From Adenophora triphylla var. japonica (lineage: Eukaryota > Streptophyta > Magnoliopsida > Asterales > Campanulaceae), in assembly GCA_022495995.1 (NCBI GenBank), contig JAFEMH010002509.1, positions 124,001 through 188,000 on the forward strand: a DNA stretch of 64,000 nucleotides. The letters run 5' to 3'. Position numbers and translations under genes: made by a program. How positions within the stretch are numbered: position 1 is the stretch's first letter; each line of letters starts with the position of its first letter. Of the stretch, positions 45,654 through 57,414 are shown one piece after another. The notes below the pieces were generated by a model. It saw only the letters and a program-made list of their open reading frames with translations. It was not told where the DNA came from and ran no database searches.

Positions 45654-48370
45654 TGTGAGCACCCCAACCCGGAACCTAACGCGTGTCCCGAGCTGGAGAG
45701 GCTCAATCTAAGAAAAACCATCTTACTTTTTAAAACATTTATTTGCCTTTAAAAGAAAACCACTTTTCAAACTTCCAAATAAAAATCAATTGATAATATC
45801 TCTACTTAGAGGAAATCCAACCACAACTTATATAAACCGAAATCTGATTAATTACACAAAAGCCCTGATTAACATTGTTTAACAAAAGTGGTTTCCATAC
45901 AAATATAAAAGTGGAATACTTAGTAGATACTCCTAATAACCAACTCCTATACTCAACCTGACAAGCCCCAAAAGCAAAAGTCCACAAAGCCGATATCCCG
46001 GCCTCATTTGGTTCGGGTCACCTGTCTCGGGATCTAAAACATTAAAGGGAGAGGGGTGAGAATAAATCTCAATGAGCTATTATGAATGCAGCAAGATGCC
46101 AAACAAAGTGCAACACATAGCATGGTAGCACATAACACATTATGAAAACGGTAAACACATTACGTTACCTCATTTTACCTTTCCCGTCTGAACAATAAGT
46201 CGTACAACGTGGGAGTAAAACTCCACTCTTTGGTGAATTGCCTCCAGCACATTCACCTCTTATAGGACTCATACCCCAGAGATCCATATAAGAAAAGATA
46301 CCTATAATAGAGTATCCAAAATAATATCGCTAACTAAAGCTTTAGGCTTAATACGAGAAGCATTCCCCTAATCGCCAATCGCGGCGGTATGTAAAGCCTT
46401 TTGAGTCAATACGAAGCTTGCACGCCCACTCTGTGGCCACGGAGGAGGGTAAGGTCACAGGTATAATGAACCTTCAATCATTTATAGAACAAATCAGTAA
46501 TTGATTGAATTTCATTATACCCCCTGAATGTACACACGTTCAAGCACATAATAGACACTTGAAATAATCCACAAAAAGGGATAATAATATAACAACATGG
46601 TAATGTATACTCATGCTAAACAGTACCATAGTGCAACAATTCATGTAATACACAATGCGTAATATCATCAGTGCATATGAACTCAATTAAGGTAACAATA
46701 TAACCACATAATCCACACCGGGATACAATACAATCATGTACCAATTAATCCACACCGGGATACAACACAACAACTTGCCAAATAATCCATACGTAGGATA
46801 TTAAGGTATACACCAAATTCAATAATTCCACAAATTGGGATAATAATGCCACAAGGCGATACATGCTCATCTTCCATTAACGAAATAGTGAAACTTATGG
46901 TTTCTACGCTATTTCTAACTAATCACCAAGGATAGGGGAACAAGTAAAGTCACCAAATACGATAATCCAATCCTACGAAGTCATTACCCAACCTTAAATA
47001 ATCTTAATAAAAGTGCAAGACCTATTTCCCAAGTTTGGACCACTTTCCGAACAATATTTAACTACTCCCACAATTCCATTTCGACTAAATAAGACGTCAT
47101 GGCCAAGCCAAGGTATCCTACTCTAACTCAGGTTAAAGAGGATCAATTCGTATCCGGGTTGATTAGGTTCTACTAGTTTATATTGGTTGGGAGTCACCAT
47201 TTATAAGAGGACAACAAACTGACTAAACAATTCTAATTCAAAATTCAAAATTGGTTCAGGGGTCTTGGGCGACCGCCCTAACCACTTGGGCGACCGCCCA
47301 AGTGGACTTCAAAGGCAATTATTGATTCTGCCACTATGGGCGACCGCCCTCACCACTTGGGCGACCGCCCAAGTGGGTTTTAAAACCAAAGGGAATTCCT
47401 GCCATGATGGGCGGCCGCCCAAGCCCCCATGGGCGACCGCCCAAGCCTCCTCCAGCCCATTTTCCAGATTTTTTTCCCTTTTTAAGCCTAGATTTCCATT
47501 CCTTCTAACTAAGCTTAAGTCAAGAGCACCAAAGAATACTTCAATCTTTCCAAGTCCCATACAAACATGTAAACTCCAAAACCAAGTAACCCTAGATTAT
47601 CTATCACTATAATTTCTACCAATTTCAAACCTTTTAGATCATCTTCATGGAACCCTAACTTCAACAAATGTCATTTTCTAACCATTCAACTCCCATTTAG
47701 GTTTCCAAGCAAGAAATCAAGATCACAAGGCCAAGAACAATAATCAAAGAACTTATGAACAATTAGAAGAAGGGAATCATAACAACTCACAATAGGGTCT
47801 TAATATGGAAGGATGATCTTTCTATCTTGATGGACTCTCCTAGATGATCCCACTTCAATGATGCTCCTAGACTTGAGTTTGGTGGAGAATTTGCTTGGCT
47901 TCAAGAATGGAGGTTGAGAGCTTCCATGGAAATTTCTCTAAGGCTTTCTCTAGGAGGAAGAAGTATGAATGAATGAAGGAGGAATAAGGGAGTAAGAGTA
48001 AGGGGGGTAAAGAGGGGAGGGTAAGGGGAGGTGACACTTGGAGTGTCTAGAAGGAGTAAGACTTTGCCCCCCCCCCCCACAAATATCTAAAAACTAAAGG
48101 CTTTCACCCAAATTAATATAACACTTCCCCCTAATTATTTATTCTACCCATTTTAACCTCCTCTTACTACTTATCTATTTTCTATTTTTATTATTCCCCA
48201 AAGTTCTTATTTAATATCTAATGTATTTTTAAAAGATCCTAAATTTACTTCTCACCCAATTTATCTTAAATTAAAAATTTAAAGACAAAATTGAACACAT
48301 AAAGCTAACATAAATATTAAAAGGATATAATATAATATTAAAATTAGTGCCTAGGGTTGGGGTCGTTACA
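45654..48370 (-). repeat. 3' LTR of the gag-only element (2717 bp)
   Basis: Partner of 51469-54184. Small differences cluster around 45983-46010 and 46320-46450. Contains a cluster of GGGCGACCGCCC palindromes at 47264-47445 and a 12-14 C run near 48065. Confidence 0.93.
47264..47445. repeat. GC-rich palindrome cluster in LTR (copy 1)
   Basis: Six imperfect palindromes GGGCGACCGCCC (one GGGCGGCCGCCC), in pairs ('GGGCGACCGCCCTAACCACT' then 'GGGCGACCGCCCAAGTGG'), within an otherwise AT-rich LTR. The same set is at 53079-53260 in the other LTR. Confidence 0.9.
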
Positions 48371-50215
48371 CTCACTCCCCCTTAAAGAAAATTCGTCCCG
48401 AATTTGACTGTCACTTACCCTAAGGTTCAAATAGCAAAGGTTACCTTTCACACATTCTAACTTAACATTTTCAATTAGACTTCTCAAAGGCATGATTCTA
48501 CTATACATTTTCACAACTTAAATACTCTAAGACTTCAATTCCCAATTAGTCTCATCAATGCTATGATTCTTTCCAAGATTCTAATTTCATTAATAATGTG
48601 ATATAACAACTTAATACTCCGAGAATACCATACCATTATCGCTAACCCGAATTTTCACGACCTCAAAGAAAGTATATTTAAATGAAAAGTATTACATCTT
48701 ATGTTACCCAATACATTACGATATTACATTTAAAACTTCAATTACTCTATAAGCTGCCCCAAGTCGGTCTATAAGTCCACTCACCAACATTTTCTAAAAC
48801 TTCAAATGGATTAACAACTTTGGCGCTAAATTACCTTAGGCCTAGCTTCACTAATTTCACCCCAACAAATGGGAGATCGAAATATCTTCCTGAACCACGC
48901 CTCATACAGTTTTATCTCAATGCTAGAATAATAACTGCTATTACACGCAACTAGCTAAGGTTAATTAAACTTCTCAAGTTTAAGGAAATCCGTCACACAA
49001 TATAACCTATTCCTCAAGAATTTGGGTAGTCTTCAAATCTCTTCCTTTCGACTAACTTAATCCTCCAACTCTTGGGATCGGTAATAACTCTTCGAAGGAA
49101 GCTTCAAAAAGATAAGGTTCCTACTTAAATAACGCAACACAAGTGCAGCTACTCCCGAGTAGAGGATAAGAAAATCTCACTTATCTAAGTTAAATTCCTC
49201 AAAGCATACGTTATCAATTTCCCATTTCGTATAATATCATAATCTAATCTTCCTTTAATACACCTTAAAATTTCACAAAATTCCCACATTCATTAGGTAA
49301 GGTAAGGATAGGATATATAGTTACTTTATTCTCCATTTCTACCAATATGACTCATTCTTATTACATCTTACACCATTGGTATCCTTCCGAGTTATTTAAA
49401 TCAACGATTTTATAATTCTCTAGAATTCCTTAAAAATTCCTTTGGTAGCACTTTGCCAACCTCAAAGATTACGGACACAATCCTCGTAAGATTCATAGTA
49501 ACTTCCAAGCTTAAACTATAGGACCCCAAATTTTGAAAACTTCCCGAGTCAACTCACACTAGTTAAACTTTGCATGCAAGGACTTCTAATCAAAGATTAT
49601 TAACCCAACTCTCAAATTATTTTCACGATCTTCCCGGAGCTTTAATTAACAAAGAGATCATCACTTCTAATTACCCTAAAGCCATCAAAATAAGGTTTTA
49701 AAATTTTGCTTATCATACTCAGAACCAACACATGAAATATACCGACGGGAGCACATTTACCATTTACTCACAATTAGCACATACAATTCTTTGAAAAGAC
49801 TTCTTATGCAAGTCTAACATATACTAATTACCCTTCACATCTTAATGCAAAATTTTCACCTTAAATACCCATATATAATCAAGAATTTCACATTAAGGTT
49901 TACCTATATCAAATACCAATATAAGCAATTTAGGCATGGAAAAAGGAGACTCACTTATTATGATAGTCTACCATTATACAACAACTACTTAACCTTCCCG
50001 ATCAAGTATATCTCAAAATCATAAATTAATAATTATACCAATTCAACTGGCAATACCTGCTCAGCCATAACCACATCACCATCGTGGTAAACCAAAGAAG
50101 GTTCGAGGTATTCTCTCATAAGAGCAGAATCCTCTAACAATAAAACAAAATTTCAAACAATGTATGCCACATAAAAGTAAAACGCTATGCTACACATAAT
50201 AATATGAAACAAGAT
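48371..50215 (-). other. non-coding internal region of the gag-only element
   Basis: 1.8 kb between gag and the 3' LTR. No pol motif in any frame; AT-rich with many stops. In an autonomous element this would hold protease to integrase. Confidence 0.7.
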
Positions 50216-51409
50216 TTATAAAATATGATCCCTAACTTCTGAGACAGGAAATTTACCTCTAGTGACCTCGGAGGGATCCATCTCTCCTGGACCCGAAACA
50301 CACACTCGACCATAGACCCTCTCTTTCGGTTCCCCTTCGTTATCTCTTTTGGTACCACCTCTTTGTCGTCCACCTTGCTGACTGCTGCCTGAAGCTCGCT
50401 CCTGTCGAAACCTTGGGCAATTCCTCCTAAAATGCCCCATCTCTCCACACTTCAAGCATTTCCCTTGCTTACTCCAACACTTGTCTTCAGAATGACCCTT
50501 CTTCTTGCAATACTCACATATCATCCCATATAGTTTGGGTATTGGCCTAGACGAGGAAGCTACCACAAGTTCCCCTCTCTTATTCCCTGAAGCTGAAGTC
50601 CTTGGTTGTCCTCTAGTGATTTTGGATCCTTGTCCTAGATACCTTGGTTTATTTCTAATCCCACCTTCCGATCTTCCACCATTTTTCTCAATGCTATTCT
50701 CGATCTCATATGCTCTATCTAAGGCTGTCTGATAATCGGTGAAGCTATCAATCATTAATTTCCCCCTAAACTCAATCCTCAAACCTGTTACAAACCTAAG
50801 AACTCTTCTTACTTCATGCGATACCAAATGAGGGCAACACCTAGCTAATTCCTCAAACCGGACTGAATACTGATTCACCGTCATGTTCCCTTGTTTTAGC
50901 CCTAAAAATTCAATCTCCTTCCTATCCCTTGTAACCATTAGAATGAAATAATCCTCGAACTGCTGAGTGAAATTATCCCAAATCTGGGGCGTATGATCCC
51001 GCTCCCAACTTTCCTTCAACTTCTGCCACCACTGATCAGCTGGACCTTCAAGCTTGAAAACGGCATACCTAACTTTCTCTTCATTGCGACTCTCCATAAC
51101 CTCGAAGATTTTGTTCATTTTCTCCAACCATTTTTCTGCCTTTAACGGATCCGGATATCCATTAAAACTCGGCGGATTCATCTTCACAAACCTTTTCCAT
51201 CCATCACTTTGACATCCCTCGGGTTGATTCGGAACTGATCCTCTAGTCTCCATATTCTGTACAAACATCCTGAATAATTTCATCATCTCTTCATTCTGAA
51301 TTCCACCTCTACTCATATCTTCTTCAATTTCTAGAACCTTCCGCTGATCATCCTTGCTTCCGGCCATTAGAACGAACTCCTGCATTAAACACTCGGCGTC
51401 AATTTCCAC
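50216..51409 (-). CDS. Gag protein of the gag-only element
   Basis: An intact frame of 397 residues. Residues about 85-200 form a retrotransposon Gag core (AEKWLEKMNKIFEVM, LEGPADQWWQKLKE, FEDYFILMVTRDRKEIEFLG, QYSVRFEELARCCPHL). Two CCHC zinc knuckles follow: CEYCKKKGHSEDKC (298-311) and CLKCGEMGHFRRNC (318-331). The tail is Gly/Arg/Gln-rich and basic, suited to RNA binding. It would assemble into cytoplasmic virus-like particles that package the element's RNA. Retention of an open gag while pol is absent fits the TR-GAG class, whose Gag may act in trans with an autonomous partner's Pol. The first Met (51409) gives the longest frame; MAGSKDDQRK at residue 15 is an alternative start. Confidence 0.88.
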   Translation of the reverse strand: MEIDAECLMQEFVLMAGSKDDQRKVLEIEEDMSRGGIQNEEMMKLFRMFVQNMETRGSVPNQPEGCQSDGWKRFVKMNPPSFNGYPDPLKAEKWLEKMNKIFEVMESRNEEKVRYAVFKLEGPADQWWQKLKESWERDHTPQIWDNFTQQFEDYFILMVTRDRKEIEFLGLKQGNMTVNQYSVRFEELARCCPHLVSHEVRRVLRFVTGLRIEFRGKLMIDSFTDYQTALDRAYEIENSIEKNGGRSEGGIRNKPRYLGQGSKITRGQPRTSASGNKRGELVVASSSRPIPKLYGMICEYCKKKGHSEDKCWSKQGKCLKCGEMGHFRRNCPRFRQERASGSSQQGGRQRGGTKRDNEGEPKERVYGRVCVSGPGEMDPSEVTRGKFPVSEVRDHIL

Positions 51410-51454
51410 ACATTCCCCCTTAGTTTAGACATCTACCCTTGACCTCTAAACTAA

Positions 51455-51466
51455 GCTCTGATACCA
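51455..51466 (-). other. primer-binding site, initiator tRNA-Met type
   Basis: The minus strand reads TGGTATCAGAGC beside the 5' LTR of the gag-only element, with a two-base spacer. Confidence 0.9.
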
Positions 51467-51468
51467 AC

Positions 51469-54184
51469 TGTGAGCACCCCAACCCGGAACCTAACGCGTG
51501 TCCCGAGCTGGAGAGGCTCAATCTAAGAAAAACCATCTTACTTTTTAAAACATTTATTTGCCTTTAAAAGAAAACCACTTTTCAAACTTCCAAATAAAAA
51601 TCAATTGATAATATCTCTACTTAGAGGAAATCCAACCACAACTTATATAAACCGAAATCTGATTAATTACACAAAAGCCCTGATTAACATTGTTTAACAA
51701 AAGTGGTTTCCATACAAATATAAAAGTGGAATACTTAGTAGATACTCCTAATAACCAACTCCTATACTCAACCTGACAAGCCCCAAAAGCAAAAGTCCAC
51801 AGTGATATCCCCGGCCTCACTGGTTCGGGTCACCTGTCTCGGGATCTAAAACATTAAAGGGAGAGGGGTGAGAATAAATCTCAATGAGCTATTATGAATG
51901 CAGCAAGATGCCAAACAAAGTGCAACACATAGCATGGTAGCACATAACACATTATGAAAACGGTAAACACATTACGTTACCTCATTTTACCTTTCCCGTC
52001 TGAACAATAAGTCGTACAACGTGGGAGTAAAACTCCACTCTTTGGTGAATTGCCTCCAGCACATTCACCTCTTATAGGACTCATACCCCAGAGATCCATA
52101 TAAGAAAAGATACCTATAATAGAGTATCCAAAATAATATCGCTAACCTGTAAAGCTTTAGGCTTAATACAAGCATTCCCCTAATCGCCAATCGCAAAGCA
52201 GTATGTAAAGCCTTTTGAGTCAATACGTAAGCTTGCACGCCCACTCTGTGGCCACAGAGGGGTAAGGTCACAGGTATAATGAACCTTCAATCATTTATAG
52301 AACAAATCAGTAATTGATTGAATTTCATTATACCCCCTGAATGTACACACGTTCAAGCACATAATAGACACTTGAAATAATCCACAAAAAGGGATAATAA
52401 TATAACAACATGGTAATGTATACTCATGCTAAACAGTACCATAGTGCAACAATTCATGTAATACACAATGCGTAATATCATCAGTGCATATGAACTCAAT
52501 TAAGGTAACAATATAACCACATAATCCACACCGGGATACAATACAATCATGTACCAATTAATCCACACCGGGATACAACACAACAACTTGCCAAATAATC
52601 CATACGTAGGATATTAAGGTATACACCAAATTCAATAATTCCACAAATTGGGATAATAATGCCACAAGGCGATACATGCTCATCTTCCATTAACGAAATA
52701 GTGAAACTTATGGTTTCTACGCTATTTCTAACTAATCACCAAGGATAGGGGAACAAGTAAAGTCACCAAATACGATAATCCAATCCTACGAAGTCATTAC
52801 CCAACCTTAAATAATCTTAATAAAAGTGCAAGACCTATTTCCCAAGTTTGGACCACTTTCCGAACAATATTTAACTACTCCCACAATTCCATTTCGACTA
52901 AATAAGACGTCATGGCCAAGCCAAGGTATCCTACTCTAACTCAGGTTAAAGAGGATCAATTCGTATCCGGGTTGATTAGGTTCTACTAGTTTATATTGGT
53001 TGGGAGTCACCATTTATAAGAGGACAACAAACTGACTAAACAATTCTAATTCAAAATTCAAAACTGGTTCAGGGGTCTTGGGCGACCGCCCTAACCACTT
53101 GGGCGACCGCCCAAGTGGACTTCAAAGGCAATTATTGATTCTGCCACTATGGGCGACCGCCCTCACCACTTGGGCGACCGCCCAAGTGGGTTTTAAAACC
53201 AAAGGGAATTCCTGCCATGATGGGCGGCCGCCCAAGCCCCCATGGGCGACCGCCCAAGCCTCCTCCAGCCCATTTTCCAGATTTTTTTCCCTTTTTAAGC
53301 CTAGATTTCCATTCCTTCTAACTAAGCTTAAGTCAAGAGCACCAAAGAATACTTCAATCTTTCCAAGTCCCATACAAACATGTAAACTCCAAAACCAAGT
53401 AACCCTAGATTATCTATCACTATAATTTCTACCAATTTCAAACCTTTTAGATCATCTTCATGGAACCCTAACTTCAACAAATGTCATTTTCTAACCATTC
53501 AACTCCCATTTAGGTTTCCAAGCAAGAAATCAAGATCACAAGGCCAAGAACAATAATCAAAGAACTTATGAACAATTAGAAGAAGGGAATCATAACAACT
53601 CACAATAGGGTCTTAATATGGAAGGATGATCTTTCTATCTTGATGGACTCTCCTAGATGATCCCACTTCAATGATGCTCCTAGACTTGAGTTTGGTGGAG
53701 AATTTGCTTGGCTTCAAGAATGGAGGTTGAGAGCTTCCATGGAAATTTCTCTAAGGCTTTCTCTAGGAGGAAGAAGTATGAATGAATGAAGGAGGAATAA
53801 GGGAGTAAGAGTAAGGGGGGTAAAAGAGGGGAGGGTAAGGGGAGGTGACACTTGGAGTGTCTAGAAGGAGTAAGACTTTGCCCCCCCCCCCCACAAATAT
53901 CTAAAAACTAAAGGCTTTCACCCAAATTAATATAACACTTCCCCCTAATTATTTATTCTACCCATTTTAACCTCCTCTTACTACTTATCTATTTTCTATT
54001 TTTATTATTCCCCAAAGTTCTTATTTAATATCTAATGTATTTTTAAAAGATCCTAAATTTACTTCTCACCCAATTTATCTTAAATTAAGAATTTAAAGAC
54101 AAAATTGAACACATAAAGCTAACATAAATATTAAAAGGATATAATATAATATTAAAATTAGTGCCTAGGGTTGGGGTCGTTACA
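51469..54184 (-). repeat. 5' LTR of the gag-only element (2716 bp)
   Basis: Partner of 45654-48370, with the palindrome cluster at 53079-53260. Adjoins the primer-binding site on its left and the target duplication GTATC on its right (54185-54189). Confidence 0.93.
53079..53260. repeat. GC-rich palindrome cluster in LTR (copy 2)
   Basis: Same six-palindrome cluster as 47264-47445. Short open frames crossing it on both strands derive from the repeats. Confidence 0.9.
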
Positions 54185-54189
54185 GTATC

Positions 54190-54294
54190 TCTCGCTCCGC
54201 CCATTCCTATACTCCCATACCCCGACATTGGTGTAATGAGATTCCTTCCAGCTACAGTTTTCTGACCCACTATACTCTTCTCAGGTGTTGCCAT
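54190..54294 (-). pseudogene. gag N-terminus of the large gypsy element
   Basis: Starts at the ATG at 54294 (MATPEKSIVGQKTVAGRN) and runs about 35 codons to the nested insertion. The frame resumes exactly at 45653 on the other side, where the target duplication GTATC is shared (54185-54189 and 45649-45653). Confidence 0.85.
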
Positions 54295-54873
54295 TCCGTT
54301 CTCCTACGTAATCAAGCTAACGAACTTTAAATATGAAATCTGCAAATCTTATGAAGATTTGAAGATCTTGCCCAGAAACCCAGAAACAACCAATAGAAAC
54401 CCAGCAATAAAACCCTTCTACTCCAACCAAAACTTTCCAAAATCTCAACAATTACTTCAACTACACACTACCACCAAAAACACCAAAATCCCAGCTACTC
54501 GAAATAAAACAAATTCACAAATTCACACTTCAAACCTTCCGCAATCAAACCCAGATTTAACAAATAAGAACAAACACCTTCAAAGCCTCCACAACTTCAC
54601 ACAAACACTTTTGCAATCAGCAATTAATATCAACCCAATCAAACAATATCAATCTCTCCAACTATTCAAACCAAAAATACCAATTGATTTTAACAACAAA
54701 AATAAGAACAACAATCCTCAGTTTACTAATTGCAAATAAAGCCAACTCAACCACTAAATTCAACACACCAATTGAATCGCCCACAACACAGACCCACCTT
54801 CCAGATCTCCAAAACAGAACTCCGCCGGTATCAAGCTACCGCCGATGAAACTCCAATCCTTGAAGAGAAAACA
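54295..54873 (-). other. untranslated leader of the large gypsy element
   Basis: About 580 bp between the PBS and the gag start codon. It is A/C-rich on the plus strand; the open frame that spans it on the plus strand has a low-complexity Asn/Thr/Gln/Lys composition and is not protein-like. Confidence 0.6.
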
Positions 54874-54891
54874 GTCCCGGCAACGGAACCA
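54874..54891 (-). other. primer-binding site (tRNA-Asp-like)
   Basis: The minus strand reads TGGTTCCGTTGCCGGGAC two bases after the 5' LTR, close to the tRNA-Asp primer sequence used by many plant gypsy elements. Confidence 0.75.
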
Positions 54892-54893
54892 AT

Positions 54894-55623
54894 TGATGTT
54901 GCCAGGATCTTCCTCAAGCAGCAACTCGCCGTTGTAGTCCAAATTTGATATCTCCGGCTCCTTCTTCTCCGATTGATCTACACACACTCAAACGTTAACT
55001 AAGCCGGGGGCGGCTCCGGCGTAAGCCCCTTCGGCGTGAGGATAAGAATTTGCTTGATAAAGGGGAAACCAATAACAATGGTGGTGTCTGTGTGTGTGAA
55101 AAATGGACATACCTCTGAATGAAGCCTTCCTCTCTTATTTATACCCCTTTCCCCCGTGCCTTGCATGTGACATCCTCACGTTTCATGCCTCCTGCCACGT
55201 GTCACCATTTCATTTGTCCTTTATAAAAGTAAACCCTTAACACGTGATCATCAATCCCAATGCATAACTGTCTCCTGGGTCCCACTTTGTAGATATTTAT
55301 ATGCCGCCTCTGGTGAATAACATCAATTGGGATCCCTCTCTCGCCGGATAAAGTCGCTAACTATCCTGTCTCGCTTCACCACCACATTTCGCAGTTAATC
55401 TCTATCGCCAGCTTTCTTCATACTGTTTCGCCATTTAATGTCTCCATCTACCCCCTTCTCATTGATTCTAGCGGGATACCTCCCGTCTCGCTTTCTTATG
55501 ACCCTCCTTGGGCCGCACCTACTTTTGTCCTCTTCCTGGATCTTATCTCGATTTTGGGCTCACTTGCTATTTTCTCGCCAATAGACCTGGGCCAGGCCCA
55601 ACCATTATTATTAGACAACATCA
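54894..55623 (-). repeat. 5' LTR of the large gypsy element
   Basis: 730-bp partner of 33809-34539. It adjoins the primer-binding site at 54874-54891 and is followed on the right by the 17-bp flank copy at 55624-55640. Confidence 0.93.
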
Positions 55624-55640
55624 AATTACATTGTTTTTTT

Positions 55641-56400
55641 TTTATTACGATTCAATTCGACTCGAGGTTTTTATATTTATTTATTTTAATTTTATAATTT
55701 TTATTATGATTATGAGTAGCTAAATATTTGATTTGCCGATTGGTTATTAATATTACATGATCTTTATGCTTTATGATTTTCATTAATAATTCAATTTCTT
55801 TCTAAAGTGGTAAAATATTTTTAATTCGTTATAGGGTTTCAGATTTATGTTAAGATACTTTTGACCCTAGAATTTGTGGGTATCCATTGCTAACCAATAT
55901 TTTACTACTTAGACCTAGGACGTAACTGAAATCAATTGGTTTAGGTTCAAATATTCTTTCGATCTTAAGGCTTTCTAGGATTATTATATTAAACGTAACT
56001 GAAAGTATAATAAAAAGAGAATATTTGAGTTGCAAATCGCACACCAAACCGTCCCAACTCATGATTTTGTGAATGAACCATAGAATGAAATTGATGTCTT
56101 CTTTAAGTAATAAAATAGCATAAAGTGAATGTATTGTGAAATCCAATCCGTGAATCCCGCTATCAATCTTGAATTCAATCTTTGCTTTATTTTCATTAGT
56201 TTAATTTATTTGATTTTCAATATTAGTTTAATCAATCAAATCAAACCCCCTTGGTTACTTTTACATTAATTAGATTCATTTGCTATTTACTCAAGTCTCT
56301 GTGGTTCGACCCTTACTTTTGTACACTGCTACTCTGGTACTTGTACGTGGGATTTTTCTCCATCAATGGATTAATATATAATACTCGTTTTGATTTTTTT
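55641..56400 (+). repeat. probable right part of an older LTR
   Basis: AT-rich DNA ending in CTCTGTGGTTCGACCCTTAC and CTGGTACTTGTACGTGGG (about 56290-56355), a motif pair often seen near the 3' end of plant gypsy (Athila-like) LTRs, from memory. With 33300-33808 it would form one LTR split by the large element. No partner LTR is in the window, so it may be a solo LTR. The exact end is not clear. Confidence 0.35.
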
Positions 56401-56650
56401 TTTTTTTTAAATTATTATTTGCAAATAAATAAATATGAATGTTTGCGCTAAAGTTAAAAGAAATAATTCAAAATCATAATAATTATAAATTTACATTTAT
56501 ACATTGAAATTAAATATTAAGCAAATACGAAATTTTAATTTATTGAAATATAATAAAGGATACATTTTGAATTCACAAATTAATTTTTATTTATTTATTG
56601 TATATTTTTTCTCTTTTGTTAATTTATTCTGTTTATAAAAGTAAAAAATA

Positions 56651-56915
56651 CTTCCTCCGTCCTGGGAATTGCTTCACTTTGGGGTGTGCACGCAAATTAA
56701 GAAAATTGGTGAGTGGAGAAAATGTTGTGAGTGTAATAGTAAAATAGAAGAAAGAATGAGTGGAGGAAATAGTAAATTTGAAAAATGTTGTGAGTGTAAT
56801 AGTAAAATAGGAGAGAGAGTGAATGGGTGGAATAGTAAAGATTTTTTGGCATTTTAGAAAAGGTGAGACATCCGTGTTTTGACAAAAAATGAAGTTATTA
56901 ATGGGACGAAGGGAG
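56651..56915. mobile_element. Stowaway-type MITE
   Basis: Ends CTTCCTCCGTCCTGGGAATT and TTAATGGGACGAAGGGAG, inverted, with TA flanks (56649-56650, 56916-56917). The interior GCTTCACTTTGGGGTGTGCA and AGTGAGTGG blocks relate it to 6869-7175. It carries an internal direct repeat of AAAATGTTGTGAGTGTAATAG. Confidence 0.88.
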
Positions 56916-56917
56916 TA

Positions 56918-57307
56918 TAAAATAAAAATGAGTCAAAAAAATAATAATTTATTTTTGTATATTAAATGATAAGCCAAAATCATAAGCCATCCAGAAGAAG
57001 CATAAACCGACAATTATATGAACTATGAAGTTAAATAGAAACCCAATTCAGCGATGGAATCCCAATCCCAGCAGGAATTTAGGGTTTACGTTAACCTATA
57101 AAAAGGCTCGTGGAAGACGGCATAAAAAAAAAAAAAAAAAAAAAAAAAAATTAAAATTCCAACTACAGAGGTCAATCTCTATCCCTCATACTCCTATTTT
57201 TCTTCCATTCTTCTTTAATTACTTCTTTTCGATGTCAATAATTATGAAAAAAAACCAATTAATGATTCAATATTTAGATTAATTCTAGTTCTTCTCGGTG
57301 TTTATGG
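56918..57307. other. intergenic, with a run of about 30 A
   Basis: No gene recognised. A poly-A run at 57124-57150 follows a short frame (ATG at 57055), which could be a retroposed mRNA start but is too short to support. Confidence 0.4.
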
Positions 57308-57414
57308 GAATTTTACGGTGAATTTTATTTGCAAGGCACCAAATGTGTAAGGCACTTTGAAATGACCACAATGCCCTTATATATATAAAACAAAACAAAA
57401 AAATTCGTGTGTAG

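Larger units (their letters stand above)
45654..54184 (-). mobile_element. gag-only LTR retrotransposon (TR-GAG type) with 2.7-kb LTRs
   Basis: Direct repeats of 2717 and 2716 bp (45654-48370, 51469-54184), TGTGAGCACCCCAACCC...GGGTTGGGGTCGTTACA, enclose 3.1 kb. The 5-bp target duplication GTATC lies outside. Minus orientation is set by the tRNA-Met primer site (TGGTATCAGAGC at 51455-51466) and a polypurine tract (AAGGGGGAGTGAG) beside the left LTR. The only gene is gag (50216-51409). No protease, RT, RNase H or integrase is present, so it depends on other elements. LTRs differ mainly by small indels, so it is fairly young. It inserted into codon 36-37 of the gag of the large gypsy element. 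Confidence 0.93.
33809..55623 (-). mobile_element. large Tat/Retand-like Ty3/gypsy element with antisense ORF, interrupted
   Basis: LTRs of about 731 bp (33809-34539, 54894-55623), TGATGTTG...CAACATCA, enclose about 20 kb. Minus-strand order: PBS (54874-54891), leader, gag (start 54294), protease, reverse transcriptase, RNase H, a second RNase H, integrase (ending 39704). Between integrase and the 3' LTR lie tandem repeats and a plus-strand (antisense) ORF region. Dual RNase H, lack of a chromodomain and an antisense extra ORF fit the Tat lineage (Retand/Ogre relatives). gag is split by another element (45654-54184). Pol carries several frameshifts. The LTRs differ at about 1-2 percent of sites. 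Both flanks carry the same 17 bp (AATTACATTGTTTTTTT), longer than the usual 5-bp duplication. Confidence 0.9.

Noticed and set aside
44926..45752. Plus-strand frames opposite gypsy gag
   Set aside because: Shadows of the minus-strand Gag region, Ser/Leu-rich without motifs.
47265..47612. Frames rich in WAT/RPP and their antisense (also 53078-53425)
   Set aside because: Created by the GGGCGACCGCCC palindromes in the long LTRs; same in both LTR copies.
54359..54739. 126-codon plus-strand frame upstream of the gypsy gag
   Set aside because: Low-complexity Asn/Thr/Gln/Lys composition in an A/C-rich retroelement leader, antisense to the element.
57055..57100. ATG followed by a short Gln/Ser-rich frame before a poly-A run
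   Set aside because: Only about 15 codons; could be chance. Not enough to call a retroposed gene.
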